DNA of 64,000 nucleotides, from positions 558,001 through 622,000 of the forward strand of contig JABFRQ010000005.1 in assembly GCA_013141075.1 (NCBI GenBank), written 5' to 3'. Within the stretch, counting starts at the first letter, position 1, and each line of letters begins with the position of its first letter. The stretch comes from Methylotenera sp. GTDB lineage: Bacteria > Pseudomonadota > Gammaproteobacteria > Burkholderiales > Methylophilaceae. Positions 55,310-64,000 of the stretch are shown here, in pieces. Position numbers and translations under genes: made by a program. Below the pieces are notes generated by a model. That model was not told the origin of the DNA, did no database searches, and was given only the letters and a program-made list of their open reading frames with translations.

Positions 55310-55395
55310 TGCGCCTCAAATTTAAACACCCATATTTTAAAATCAAAAATTAAACCCTCAGAATTATTCAGTTTTTTACTATTTAGGAAATATCC

Positions 55396-55944
55396 ATGTC
55401 GTTAAATCAAGTGCCAACTGGCAAAGATGTCCCCAATGACTTTAATGTCATCATTGAAATCCCAATGCAAGGCGACCCTGTTAAATATGAAGTGGACAAA
55501 GAAAGCGGCGCGATTTTTGTAGATCGCTTCATGGGTACTGCTATGCAATATCCAACCAATTACGGCTACGTGCCGCACACCTTGGCCGATGATGGTGACC
55601 CTGTAGATGTATTAGTGATGACGCCAGTAGCGCTGATTCCAGGTGTAGTGGTGCGTTGCCGCCCACTAGGCGTGTTGTTAATGGAAGACGAAGCAGGGCT
55701 AGATGCAAAAGTGTTAGCCGTGCCAGTAGAAAAAGTATGCGGTTTATACGGCCACCTAAAAACGCATAAAGATGTATCAGCTTGGCGTTTAGATATGATT
55801 GCGCACTTTTTTGAGCATTATAAAGATTTAGACAAAGGCAAATGGGTAAAAATAAGCGGCTGGGGCGACATTGACCAAGCGAAAAAAGAAATTTTAGAAG
55901 GTGTTGAAAATTACAATAACGCTAAAGTAAAACCAGCGTTTTAA
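55396..55944 (+). CDS. ppa: Inorganic pyrophosphatase (family I)
   Basis: Soluble cytoplasmic enzyme that hydrolyses PPi from biosynthesis. The signature DGDPVDVLV near 68-76, [15 protein letters not shown] near 33 and [11 protein letters not shown] near 52 are visible; the catalytic acidic residues are intact. At 182 residues the length is normal. AGGAAA precedes the ATG. The membrane pyrophosphatase hppA lies 1.6 kb away. Confidence 0.96.
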   Translation: MSLNQVPTGKDVPNDFNVIIEIPMQGDPVKYEVDKESGAIFVDRFMGTAMQYPTNYGYVPHTLADDGDPVDVLVMTPVALIPGVVVRCRPLGVLLMEDEAGLDAKVLAVPVEKVCGLYGHLKTHKDVSAWRLDMIAHFFEHYKDLDKGKWVKISGWGDIDQAKKEILEGVENYNNAKVKPAF

Positions 55945-55984
55945 GAAGCTAATTTAAGCATTTATTTTCAGTTTCTTGAGTAAT

Positions 55985-56012
55985 AAAAAAGGCAGCGCAA
56001 GCTGCCTTTTTT
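55985..56012 (+). terminator. Terminator after ppa
   Basis: AAAAAAGGCAGC (55985-55996), loop GCAA, GCTGCCTTTTTT (56001-56012). Perfect 12-bp stem with T run; it could also act on the minus strand. Confidence 0.9.
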
Positions 56013-56045
56013 ATTGTAATTAGATCAAGTTAACTAAAAAATATT

Positions 56046-56114
56046 CGTCATTGCGAGCGTAGCGCGGCAATCTGCGAATCTATTTTAGATAGCCTCGCTA
56101 CGCTCGCAATGACG
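56046..56114. repeat. GTCATTGCGAGCG-family inverted repeat, second copy
   Basis: CGTCATTGCGAGCGTAGCG (56046-56064) and its exact reverse complement (56096-56114) flank 31 bases. The arms match the copy after rnpB. It lies in the space between the convergent ppa and VIT genes. Confidence 0.8.
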
Positions 56115-56154
56115 ATAGTTGGTGAGGATGTGGCATCTAAATTTAAGCTGCTAT

Positions 56155-56847
56155 TTAAGCCGCTACCACACCAAATAAACTGCCCACGCCAGCAGTTGCG
56201 GCCATTGCTAAAACGCCCCAAAAAGCCACGCGCCCTGTACCTATCCAAACATTCGCCCCGCCTGCTTTGGCCGCTAAACCGCCTAGCAAGGCTAAAAAGG
56301 CAAGCGACATCAACGCAACATAAAGCACAATATTGGCTGAAGGCACAAGAAATGCAACCAATAAAGGCAAAGCCGCACCCACAGCAAAAGTACCTGCTGA
56401 ATACAGCGCAGCTTGAATGGGGTTAGCACTACTTGCCTCTATAATGCCTAACTCATCTCTAGCGTGTGCGCCTAGCGCATCATGCGCAGTGAGTTGTAGT
56501 GCAACTTGATGGGCTAAATCTGGCGTTAAGCCGCGACCGATATAAATACCTTTTAGCTCATCTAACTCATGCTCTGGCTGGGTAGCAAGCTCCTCACGCT
56601 CACGTGCTAAATCGGCATTTTCAGTATCCGACTGCGAACTCACAGAAACATATTCACCAGCCGCCATAGACATTGCACCAGCAACCAAACCTGCAACACC
56701 GGTGAGCAAAATTGACTCTTGCGTGGCGTGCGCAGCAGCCACACCAATAATTAAACTTGCGGTAGATACAATGCCGTCATTAGCACCCAAAACCGCCGCA
56801 CGAAGCCAGCCAATGCGATGCGAACGATGATTTTCAGAATGTCTCAC
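56155..56847 (-). CDS. VIT1/CCC1-family iron/manganese transporter
   Basis: A 230-residue membrane protein with five likely membrane segments. LRAAVLGANDGIVSTASLI near 15-33 and AGAMSMAAGEYVSVSSQSD near 56-74 are the two metal-site helices. The acidic hydrophilic domain between (about 75-140) binds metal in characterised relatives. These proteins move Fe2+ or Mn2+ out of the cytoplasm by proton exchange. The exact metal is not readable from the sequence. Confidence 0.88.
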   Translation of the reverse strand: MRHSENHRSHRIGWLRAAVLGANDGIVSTASLIIGVAAAHATQESILLTGVAGLVAGAMSMAAGEYVSVSSQSDTENADLAREREELATQPEHELDELKGIYIGRGLTPDLAHQVALQLTAHDALGAHARDELGIIEASSANPIQAALYSAGTFAVGAALPLLVAFLVPSANIVLYVALMSLAFLALLGGLAAKAGGANVWIGTGRVAFWGVLAMAATAGVGSLFGVVAA

Positions 56848-57451
56848 AATGTAACTCCAATAAAGTGCATAAATATTAGCGATATTATAGCGGTTTGCAT
56901 CAGCCTACACTGTAATCTTGCGCTAAGAAAATGTAGCCTTGATGAAACAAAGCGGAATCAGAGTTATTTAATCACTTCGTTATCCTCGATTTCATTGCAT
57001 TGCATCGAGGCTACGCTGGCTAGTTGCTAGATTCTGACCTGCGTCAGAATGACGGAAGGGGTTAAAGTGTTTCAGTTGAAGTTTTTCAATATTAAAATAA
57101 TGCCGCCACAACCCGCATGGATATTGGCTTGCAGGGCATGCTTAAAATGGCTCTGTCATTCTGACGCAGGTCAGAATCTCGTCACTAGCATTGATTTGCA
57201 TTGTCCCCGTATTGCATACGGACTACAACTGCTTACTTTTAACTTGTTGATTTATATATTAAAATGTGAAAATCAATGGAGTCTGACGCTATTGATTAAC
57301 CTGAGTGATGGCTTATTAGTCTCAGGGGCAATATATAAGCCAGTTGCAGCATCACGTTGATAATACAGACTTGCTACACCATTCATTTGTGATGTTTATG
57401 CGCTAGATTTTTCTATTATTCACAGCTCCAGCTAAAGCCTTTTCGTATTTA
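56848..57451. other. Gene-free region between VIT and hppA
   Basis: Short open frames at 56818-57030 and 57049-57360 (plus) have neither ribosome binding sites nor gene-like composition; I see no real gene. The region contains a 24-bp inverted repeat pair (57030-57178) and otherwise irregular A+T-rich DNA. Confidence 0.55.
57030..57178. repeat. 24-bp perfect inverted repeat pair, MITE-like layout
   Basis: Arm 57030-57053 begins GATTCTGACCTGCGTCAGAA and ends TGAC; arm 57155-57178 is its exact reverse complement, 101 bases away. Each arm is itself palindromic (ATTCTGACcTGCGTCAGAAT). Perfect identity suggests a recent or still active mobile or recombining unit. The interior encodes nothing. Confidence 0.7.
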
Positions 57452-57492
57452 AATAAAAAGGCGACCATGTTTAACATCGTCGCCTTTTTATT
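57452..57492 (-). terminator. Terminator after hppA
   Basis: AATAAAAAGGCGAC (57452-57465) and GTCGCCTTTTTATT (57479-57492) form a 14-bp stem, with ATGTT/AACAT pairing further inside the loop. On the minus strand a T run closes the stem; it begins 26 bases after the hppA stop. Confidence 0.85.
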
Positions 57493-57517
57493 ATTTGCAG
57501 CTTACATGTACTAATTA

Positions 57518-59566
57518 CTACATATGTAATAGCGGCACAATCAGCAACGCTACAATGTTGATAATTTTAATCAACGGGTTGACTGCTGGGCCTGCGGTAT
57601 CTTTGTACGGGTCGCCAACGGTGTCGCCAGTCACAGCAGCTTTATGCGCCTCTGAGCCTTTGCCGCCATGGTTGCCATCTTCAATATACTTTTTGGCGTT
57701 ATCCCACGCGCCGCCGCCTGTACACATAGAGATTGCTACGAATAAGCCTGTGACAATGGTACCCATCAACAAGCCGCCCAATGCCACAGGGCCAAGTAAT
57801 AAGCCAACTGCAACAGGCACAGCCACTGGTAATAATGATGGAATCATCATTTCTTTAATCGCCGCTGTGGTCAGCATATCTACTGCTTTGCCGTATTCTG
57901 GCTTGCCTGTGCCATCCATAATGCCTTTAATGTCGCGGAACTGGCGGCGTACTTCTTCAACCACTGCGCCAGCTGCGCGGCCAACGGCTTCCATCGCCAT
58001 AGCTGCGAATAAGAATGGAATTAGCCCGCCAATAAACAAGCCAATAATTACCATTGGGTCGCTTAAATCAAACTTAACATCAATGCCCGCGCCAGAAAGT
58101 TTATGCGTGTAATCGGCAAATAATACCAATGCCGCTAAACCTGCAGAACCAATAGCATAGCCTTTGGTAACGGCTTTTGTAGTGTTGCCAACTGCATCTA
58201 GTGGGTCGGTAACATCGCGCACTTCTTTTGGTAAGCCAGCCATTTCTGCAATGCCGCCAGCGTTGTCGGTAATTGGGCCGTAAGCATCAAGTGCTACCAC
58301 AATACCCGCCATGCTGAGCATTGATGTTGCAGCAATCGCAATGCCATACAAGCCGCCTAAATGAAAGGCTGTCCAAATAGCTAAACACACAGAAAGCACA
58401 GGCCAAGCGGTTGATTTCATTGAAATACCAATACCCGCAATGATGTTAGTTGCGTGGCCTGTGGTTGAAGCTTGTGCAATGTGTTTTACAGGTGCATATT
58501 GTGTGCCAGTGTAGTACTCGGTAATCCACACTAAGGCCGCTGTTAGTACCAAGCCAACTGCACATGCGCCAAATAATTGGTTTGCAGAAATGGTTAAGTC
58601 GCCCGTTGTTAAACCTTCAGGAAACATTTTCATGGTCACAAAATAAAACGCAGCGAGTGATAGCAAACCTGCAACAGCTAAGCCTCTATACAAAGCTGGC
58701 ATCACGTTTTTCATGGTTGGCGTAGCTTTAACAAAGAAGCAGCCAATGATAGAAGCTACAATAGACACCGCGCCCAGCATAAGCGGGTAAAGTACACCGT
58801 TTGTGCCAGTAGCGTTGGTGATGAGTAGGTGACCCAATACCATGGTGGCAATAATTGTGACTGCATAAGTTTCAAATAAATCGGCCGCCATACCCGCGCA
58901 GTCGCCCACGTTATCACCAACGTTATCGGCAATTACGGCTGGGTTGCGAGGGTCATCTTCTGGAATACCTGCTTCAACTTTACCTACTAAGTCTGCACCA
59001 ACGTCTGCCCCTTTAGTAAAGATGCCGCCGCCTAAACGCGCGAAAATTGAAATGAGAGATGAGCCAAATGCAAAACCAATGAGTGGGTCAAGATTGATGC
59101 TTTCTCCTGCAGGGGTCATTAAGCCTAAATACCAGTAAAAACCAGCAACACCTAGCAAGCCTAAACCAACTACTAACATGCCTGTGACTGCACCACCTTT
59201 AAACGCCACATCAAAAGCTGGCGCAATGCCACCAGTAGCCGCTTGAGCGGTGCGCACATTGGCTTTAACTGATACATTCATGCCAATAAAACCGCAGGCG
59301 CCTGATAATAGCGCACCAAGTACAAAACCAATTGCAGTGTTAGCACCTAAAAATACAGCCACCAAAATGGCCAATACGATGCCCACCATGGTGATGGTTT
59401 TATATTGACGGGCTAAATAGGCTGCAGCCCCTTGTTGAATCGCCCCTGCAATTTCTTGCATGCGCGCGTTGCCTGCTGGCAAATTGCTAATCCATTTACT
59501 CATTACTACGCCATACAGCACCGCTAAAATAGCCGCGCCTATAGCAATCATCAATTCAACTGGCAT
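57518..59566 (-). CDS. hppA: Proton-pumping membrane pyrophosphatase, K+-independent type
   Basis: A 682-residue integral membrane protein with about 16 hydrophobic segments. It couples PPi hydrolysis to H+ export. The PPi-binding [35 protein letters not shown] block lies near 187-221 (shown here in part as [13 protein letters not shown]). The GNTTKA motif near 455 carries Lys where K+-dependent enzymes have Ala, which indicates the K+-independent H+ class. GAGGG sits before the ATG on the minus strand. It recycles energy from PPi, beside the soluble Ppa. Confidence 0.95.
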   Translation of the reverse strand: MPVELMIAIGAAILAVLYGVVMSKWISNLPAGNARMQEIAGAIQQGAAAYLARQYKTITMVGIVLAILVAVFLGANTAIGFVLGALLSGACGFIGMNVSVKANVRTAQAATGGIAPAFDVAFKGGAVTGMLVVGLGLLGVAGFYWYLGLMTPAGESINLDPLIGFAFGSSLISIFARLGGGIFTKGADVGADLVGKVEAGIPEDDPRNPAVIADNVGDNVGDCAGMAADLFETYAVTIIATMVLGHLLITNATGTNGVLYPLMLGAVSIVASIIGCFFVKATPTMKNVMPALYRGLAVAGLLSLAAFYFVTMKMFPEGLTTGDLTISANQLFGACAVGLVLTAALVWITEYYTGTQYAPVKHIAQASTTGHATNIIAGIGISMKSTAWPVLSVCLAIWTAFHLGGLYGIAIAATSMLSMAGIVVALDAYGPITDNAGGIAEMAGLPKEVRDVTDPLDAVGNTTKAVTKGYAIGSAGLAALVLFADYTHKLSGAGIDVKFDLSDPMVIIGLFIGGLIPFLFAAMAMEAVGRAAGAVVEEVRRQFRDIKGIMDGTGKPEYGKAVDMLTTAAIKEMMIPSLLPVAVPVAVGLLLGPVALGGLLMGTIVTGLFVAISMCTGGGAWDNAKKYIEDGNHGGKGSEAHKAAVTGDTVGDPYKDTAGPAVNPLIKIINIVALLIVPLLHM

Positions 59567-59874
59567 AATCTCTCCCTCTATCTAAATTTTTTCATTTAAA
59601 AATAACGATTTAAAACGTAAAAATAAAACTAGTGCGAACCAAAACCTAATCTGAACAAACTAACAGCAATAAAAATGTAAAAACTAATTATGTTGAAACT
59701 GTTACTGAAATGCGGTGTAAACAAGCGAAGCTACACCAAAAATAACTAATGTAACTAATTTGTAACAACAATTCATTATTGCACTATTAAGCAAGGCTAA
59801 CAACCACTAGATTTGTCGACAAGCGTTCATCTGCATGCGCGTTAATTTGACTCGCAAAAGGGATAAGTTATTTT
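59567..59874. other. Region between hppA and dciA
   Basis: A 308-base A+T-rich leader without genes. It holds the hppA ribosome binding site, a dyad GGTGTA (59714-59719)/TACACC (59732-59737), and repeated GTTA(C)ATTAGTTA motifs on the minus strand near 59745-59766. I cannot identify a convincing promoter. Confidence 0.45.
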
Positions 59875-60291
59875 TTAACCAGCTTTGGTAGCTAATCTAG
59901 CCAGCGCATCACCTAGCGCGGTGCCAGATAATTTTTCGGCAAGCTGATGCAAGTCAATTGCAGCTTGCGCGCTGAGCTTTTTAATGACTTTTGGCTTAGC
60001 TTGAGGGGTAGATTTTACTTGCACTTTTACCCGAATTGCAGTAACTTCACACCCTTGCTTTTCTAGCTTAATCAACAAGCTAGGGATGAAAAGTTTAATT
60101 TTTGCAGCCACAGCATTGTTGTGCGCAAATAGGGATAGTTCATTATTTTTAATGCTGCGCGCATGGCTAAATTGCGCTAAGTTATCAGGCGCAATAGTTG
60201 CCCAAATAGCTTGTGCGGCTGCCGCCTCTTTAGTGTGTGCATTCAATGCAAGCAGTTCAGGTTGTTTAAGTAAGGTGTTAAACTGGTGCAT
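59875..60291 (-). CDS. dciA: DUF721/DciA-like protein
   Basis: A 138-residue protein. The first 90 residues fit the DUF721/DciA domain (AIWATIAPDNLAQFSHARS, then LSLFAHNNAVAAKIKLFIP); the rest is basic and less conserved. DciA is the ancestral loader of the DnaB helicase in bacteria lacking DnaC. Synteny with an M23 peptidase and secA recurs in betaproteobacteria. An in-frame TTG at 60300 is a poorer start than the ATG at 60291. Resemblance is moderate, so the loader role is inferred. Confidence 0.75.
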   Translation of the reverse strand: MHQFNTLLKQPELLALNAHTKEAAAAQAIWATIAPDNLAQFSHARSIKNNELSLFAHNNAVAAKIKLFIPSLLIKLEKQGCEVTAIRVKVQVKSTPQAKPKVIKKLSAQAAIDLHQLAEKLSGTALGDALARLATKAG

Positions 60292-60329
60292 GGCAGTCAA
60301 TATTTTGATTATAGGTATTTAGATATACG

Positions 60330-61313
60330 ATGAATATCATCTTTGTCTCAAATGGGTTAGCGAAAGCGAAAACCTTATCAATGCTACAAGTGAGCCTAAT
60401 TGCGCTCGCCTTAATATTGTTGCCAGTATTGCTTACATTGTTACTGATTGTGCCACAGGAAGCTGTCGTACAAAAGGGGGTGAAGTCATTGACTCTCCCA
60501 CATCTTAGATTTTCTTTTAATAATCCACAAAAACATCTTGATGCTTATGCCGTACAACTAGGTGAAATACAGGCACGCATGATGCGTTTAGATGCGCAAA
60601 GTGATCGCTTATCTAAATTGGCGGGTGAAAAGCCAGCAATGCGTACCAATGCTAAGGTAGAAGACAACAAGCCATTCCCCAAGCTCACTTCAAATAAAAC
60701 GCTGTCTGAAGGTCGTGGTGGGCCTTTGGTGCTTAATGCGCCATTGTCTGAAATGCCAGATGTAGTGCCGCCAAATATAACTGTGCTAAGCACGTCAATG
60801 TCAGAAGCTGATTTACAAAAAGCGATAGCGGAATTATTAGTAAAAATTGAGTTTGATACTAATCGTATGGGCAGAATTGAAGCTAAGTTATTGCAGCAGG
60901 GCGTTTTAAAAGACTTGTTGCCGAATAGCAGCCCGATTGCAGTTGCTTTTAAATCGTCTAGTTATGGTTGGCGCTCAGACCCGTTTACAGGCGAAAAAGC
61001 CTTTCATGAAGGCTTGGATTTTCCTGCTGATACTGGCACACCTATTTACGCGGCTGCTGGTGGCATTGTAACGATGGCTGAAGATACTTCTGGATATGGT
61101 AAACTAGTCAAAGTTGAGCATGGCGCTGGCCTTGAAACGCGCTACGCACACAACTCAAAACTATTAGTTAAAGTGGGCGAGCGTGTAGAAAAAGGCCAGA
61201 TAGTCGCTGAAGCAGGTAGTACTGGCCGCTCTACTGGCCCACATTTACATTATGAAATTAGACTAAATGGTAATGCGCTAGACCCTAGACAATATCTTAA
61301 TGCTAGCAATTGA
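60330..61313 (+). CDS. M23-family metallopeptidase, membrane-anchored
   Basis: A 327-residue protein with one N-terminal membrane segment (about 20-45), a linker and coiled-coil (about 65-190), then a LytM/M23 domain (about 210-325). The zinc site is visible: HEGLDFPAD (His and Asp near 228-232) and HLHYEI (near 307). An intact site suggests a real peptidoglycan endopeptidase rather than an EnvC-like activator. It is divergent from dciA and 106 bases before secA. Confidence 0.88.
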   Translation: MNIIFVSNGLAKAKTLSMLQVSLIALALILLPVLLTLLLIVPQEAVVQKGVKSLTLPHLRFSFNNPQKHLDAYAVQLGEIQARMMRLDAQSDRLSKLAGEKPAMRTNAKVEDNKPFPKLTSNKTLSEGRGGPLVLNAPLSEMPDVVPPNITVLSTSMSEADLQKAIAELLVKIEFDTNRMGRIEAKLLQQGVLKDLLPNSSPIAVAFKSSSYGWRSDPFTGEKAFHEGLDFPADTGTPIYAAAGGIVTMAEDTSGYGKLVKVEHGAGLETRYAHNSKLLVKVGERVEKGQIVAEAGSTGRSTGPHLHYEIRLNGNALDPRQYLNASN

Positions 61314-61419
61314 AATACCCGATAACAACCCCATATTCATCCAAACTACATTTTAAACTTTTAATTTATCAAAACGCACACAATCGTTTTTTACTCCTAA
61401 GCGGAAAGCGCATCACTCC

Positions 61420-64000
61420 ATGATTTCAACGTTGTTCAAAAAAATATTCGGTAGCCGTAACGATAGGCTTGTTAAACAATATGCGCAAAAAGTGCAATCA
61501 ATCAATGCGCTAGAGCCTGCCATGCAAGCCTTGTCAGACGAAGCTTTGCGAGCAAAAACTGAAGAGTTCAAACAGCGTTATGCTAAAGGTGAAACTTTAG
61601 ATCAACTTCTGCCAGAAGCCTTTGCCGTCGTGCGTGAGGGCGGTGTTCGTGCACTGGGTATGCGCCATTTTGATGTGCAAATGATAGGCGGTATGGTGCT
61701 TAACGCTGGCAAAATCGGCGAAATGCGTACAGGTGAAGGTAAAACTTTAGTAGCAACATTGCCTGTTTATTTGAATGCGCTCTCAGGTAAAGGCGTGCAT
61801 GTGGTAACAGTAAACGATTATCTAGCTAAACGAGACGCTGAATGGATGGGTAAGCTATACAACTTTTTGGGTTTGAGTATTGGTATTAACTTATCGCAAA
61901 TGCCAACCGACGTAAAGCGCCAAGCTTATGCGGCAGATATTACCTATGGCACTAATAATGAATATGGCTTTGATTACTTGCGCGACAACATGGTGCATGA
62001 GCGTGAAGGCCGTGTGCAACGTGGCTTAAATTACGCACTGATTGATGAAGTGGATTCAATTTTAATTGATGAGGCGCGTACACCGTTGATTATTTCAGGT
62101 CAAGCGGATGGCAGTATTGCGCTTTACAACCAAATCAACGAAGTTGCGGCTAAGTTAATTCCGCAAAAAGAGGAAGAAGGTGCGGGCGACTTTTGGGTAG
62201 ATGAAAAAGGCCAAAATGTAGTTCTTTCTGAGCAAGGCCACGAGCATGCAGAGAATTTACTTACCGAATCAGGCATGTTGCCTGAAGGCTCAAGCTTGTA
62301 TGAAGCGTCTAACATTACTTTAGTGCATCATTTGTATGCTTCACTGCGCGCGCGCAATTTGTACCATAGAGATCAACATTATGTAGTGCGTGATGGCGAG
62401 ATTGTTATCGTTGATGAGATTAACGGCCGTATGATGCCAGGTCGTCGTTGGTCTGATGGCTTGCACCAAGCCGTTGAAGCCAAAGAAGGCGTTGAAATTC
62501 AAAAAGAAAACCAAACGCTAGCTTCAATCACCTTTCAAAATTACTTCCGCATGTATGCAAAATTATCGGGCATGACAGGTACCGCTGATACTGAAGCCTA
62601 TGAATTTAATCAGATCTATAATTTAGAAACCGTGGTTATCCCAACGCATCGCCCTATGTTGCGTAAAGATAATATGGATAAAGTTTTCCGTACTGCAAAA
62701 GAGAAATATGCTGCGGTAATTTTAGATATTAAAGATTGTCAAAAACGCGGGCAGCCAGTGCTGGTGGGTACAACCTCAATTGAAAATTCAGAAATCATTT
62801 CTAATTTATTGAATGTTGAAAAATTAGAGCATCAAGTGTTGAATGCCAAGCAGCATGAGCGTGAAGCCCATGTGATTGCGCAAGCAGGCCGCCCTGGGGT
62901 GATTACCATTGCGACTAATATGGCAGGTCGTGGTACCGATATCGTACTAGGTGGCAACCCAGAAGCAGATATTGAAGCGGTTAAGCATGATCAAGCACTA
63001 AGCGAGGCTGAAAAAACCACGCGTATCGCAACTATTAAAGCTGAATGGCAACTGCGCCATGATGCAGTATTAGCTGCTGGCGGCTTGCATATTGCAGGTA
63101 CTGAGCGCCATGAATCACGCCGTATCGACAACCAATTGCGCGGTCGCTCAGGTCGCCAAGGTGACGCGGGCTCAAGCCGTTTTTATCTTTCATTAGAAGA
63201 CCAATTATTACGTATTTTCGCTTCTGATCGCGTTTCAGCGATTATGGAAAAACTCAACATGCCAGATGGCGAGGCGATTGAGCATCCGTGGGTTACCCGC
63301 GCCATTGAAAACGCACAGCGCAAAGTTGAAGGCCGTAACTTTGATATTCGTAAACAATTGCTTGAATACGATGATGTAGCGAATGATCAACGTAAAGTGA
63401 TTTACGAACAACGTAATGAGCTGCTAGAAGCCGCAGACGTTGGCGATACCATTAAAGCGATGCGTGAAGATGTACTGATTAGCATGATTGCAACGCATAT
63501 TCCGCCCAATAGTGTGGAGGAGCAATGGGATGTGCCTAGCCTAGAGCGTGAACTCAAGGCGGAGGCTAATTTAGAAATCCCGCTACAAAAAATGCTTGAA
63601 GAAAACCCAGATTTGCATGAAGAAACTCTACGCGAACGCGTCATTGATGCGGCTAATAGTGCTTATGTAGCTAAAGAGGATTTAGCGAGTGCAGATGTGA
63701 TGCGTCAATTTGAGCGTTCAGTGATGTTGCAAAGTTTGGATAACCATTGGCGCGAGCATTTAGCTGCGCTAGATCATTTGCGCCAAGGGATTCATTTACG
63801 TTCTTACGCACAAAAAAATCCTAAGCAAGAATACAAACGTGAAGCGTTTGAGTTATTTGAAGGCTTACTCAATACAGTGAAAAGCGAAGTGACAAAAGTC
63901 ACAATGCTGGTGCAGGTAAAAACTGAAGCGGATGTTGAAGCAGTGGAAAGCCCCGTAGAAGTCGCTAATGTGCAGTACCAACATGCAGATTATGATGAAG
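61420..64000 (+). CDS. secA: Preprotein translocase ATPase SecA (partial, continues past the window)
   Basis: Motor of Sec protein export. 860 codons are visible from the ATG at 61420 ([20 protein letters not shown]), with GGAAAG about 11 bases upstream. Walker [11 protein letters not shown] is near 103-112, [14 protein letters not shown] near 208-221, and the second nucleotide-binding half has [14 protein letters not shown] near 505 and [15 protein letters not shown] near 575-589. The helical scaffold and wing follow; the C-terminal linker and zinc-binding segment are outside. It serves the many exported proteins seen in this window. Confidence 0.97.
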   Translation, partial: MISTLFKKIFGSRNDRLVKQYAQKVQSINALEPAMQALSDEALRAKTEEFKQRYAKGETLDQLLPEAFAVVREGGVRALGMRHFDVQMIGGMVLNAGKIGEMRTGEGKTLVATLPVYLNALSGKGVHVVTVNDYLAKRDAEWMGKLYNFLGLSIGINLSQMPTDVKRQAYAADITYGTNNEYGFDYLRDNMVHEREGRVQRGLNYALIDEVDSILIDEARTPLIISGQADGSIALYNQINEVAAKLIPQKEEEGAGDFWVDEKGQNVVLSEQGHEHAENLLTESGMLPEGSSLYEASNITLVHHLYASLRARNLYHRDQHYVVRDGEIVIVDEINGRMMPGRRWSDGLHQAVEAKEGVEIQKENQTLASITFQNYFRMYAKLSGMTGTADTEAYEFNQIYNLETVVIPTHRPMLRKDNMDKVFRTAKEKYAAVILDIKDCQKRGQPVLVGTTSIENSEIISNLLNVEKLEHQVLNAKQHEREAHVIAQAGRPGVITIATNMAGRGTDIVLGGNPEADIEAVKHDQALSEAEKTTRIATIKAEWQLRHDAVLAAGGLHIAGTERHESRRIDNQLRGRSGRQGDAGSSRFYLSLEDQLLRIFASDRVSAIMEKLNMPDGEAIEHPWVTRAIENAQRKVEGRNFDIRKQLLEYDDVANDQRKVIYEQRNELLEAADVGDTIKAMREDVLISMIATHIPPNSVEEQWDVPSLERELKAEANLEIPLQKMLEENPDLHEETLRERVIDAANSAYVAKEDLASADVMRQFERSVMLQSLDNHWREHLAALDHLRQGIHLRSYAQKNPKQEYKREAFELFEGLLNTVKSEVTKVTMLVQVKTEADVEAVESPVEVANVQYQHADYDE

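Noticed and set aside
57049-57360. 103-codon plus-strand frame between VIT and hppA
   Set aside because: No ribosome binding site, an irregular composition, and it includes one arm of the 24-bp inverted repeat.
57495-58112. 205-codon plus-strand frame
   Set aside because: It is antisense to the hppA coding region and reflects the codon bias of that gene.

Overview
The window looks like a chromosomal segment of a Gram-negative betaproteobacterium of moderate to low G+C. The protein sequences and gene order fit the Nitrosomonadales, most likely a Methylophilaceae methylotroph (Methylotenera/Methylophilus-like). This is an inference from protein resemblance and synteny, because no rRNA marker is present. 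Almost all of the window is ordinary, densely coded core genome; the accessory-looking parts are about 6.4-7.5 kb and 36.5-43.2 kb.

Layout. 1-5.2 kb: 5' part of rho (minus), trxA, a PilZ-like protein, DUF3579, the lipoprotein dolP and yraN (all minus), with rsmI divergent. 5.3-8.3 kb: pyrC, a free-standing HNH endonuclease with HNR-type repeats, a zone of palindromic repeats, and the RNase P RNA gene rnpB. 8.2-27.2 kb: a complete division and cell wall (dcw) cluster, mraZ-rsmH-ftsL-ftsI-murE-murF-mraY-murD-ftsW-murG-murC-murB-ddlB-ftsQ-ftsA-ftsZ-lpxC, mostly with overlapping start and stop codons and a three-repeat MraZ operator in front. 27.4-32.3 kb: a small orphan gene, slt, an NDUFA9-like NAD(P)-binding protein, cca and DUF2788. 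32.3-36.4 kb (minus): slmA, a HAD pyrimidine 5'-nucleotidase, argB, and an N-acetylglutamate synthase (argA) fused at its N terminus to a Cro/CI-type helix-turn-helix domain.

36.6-43.1 kb: four consecutive genes for Sec-exported, cysteine-containing proteins: a DUF11-like/propeller protein and a jelly-roll-like protein that share CPxC/GQxGQP tails, a seven-repeat RCC1-like propeller, and a small protein that appears to start at ATA. I do not recognise this set as a described system. 43.2-47.1 kb: a permuted acyl-carrier-protein-like gene, rsmE, a redoxin, an exported chalcone-isomerase-like protein, a Gfo/Idh/MocA oxidoreductase and a small exported protein. 47.4-55.9 kb: central carbon genes tkt-gap-(small orf)-pgk-pyk, then purC, DUF1232 and ppa. 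56.1-64 kb: a VIT-family transporter (minus), the proton-pumping pyrophosphatase hppA (minus), dciA-like DUF721 (minus), an M23 peptidase and the first 860 codons of secA.

How the genes work together. The dcw block makes UDP-MurNAc-pentapeptide, then lipid I and lipid II, and assembles the divisome; lpxC commits to lipid A. SlmA, Slt and the M23 peptidase connect to division and wall turnover. tkt/gap/pgk/pyk form lower glycolysis and sugar rearrangement, with PPi removed by Ppa and HppA. argB and argA give the first two steps of arginine synthesis. The most unusual signals are the HTH-ArgA fusion with twin TGTA-N5-TACA operators 30 bp apart at its own promoter, the exported Cys-rich gene set, the permuted ACP-like protein, and a hairpin element present three times.
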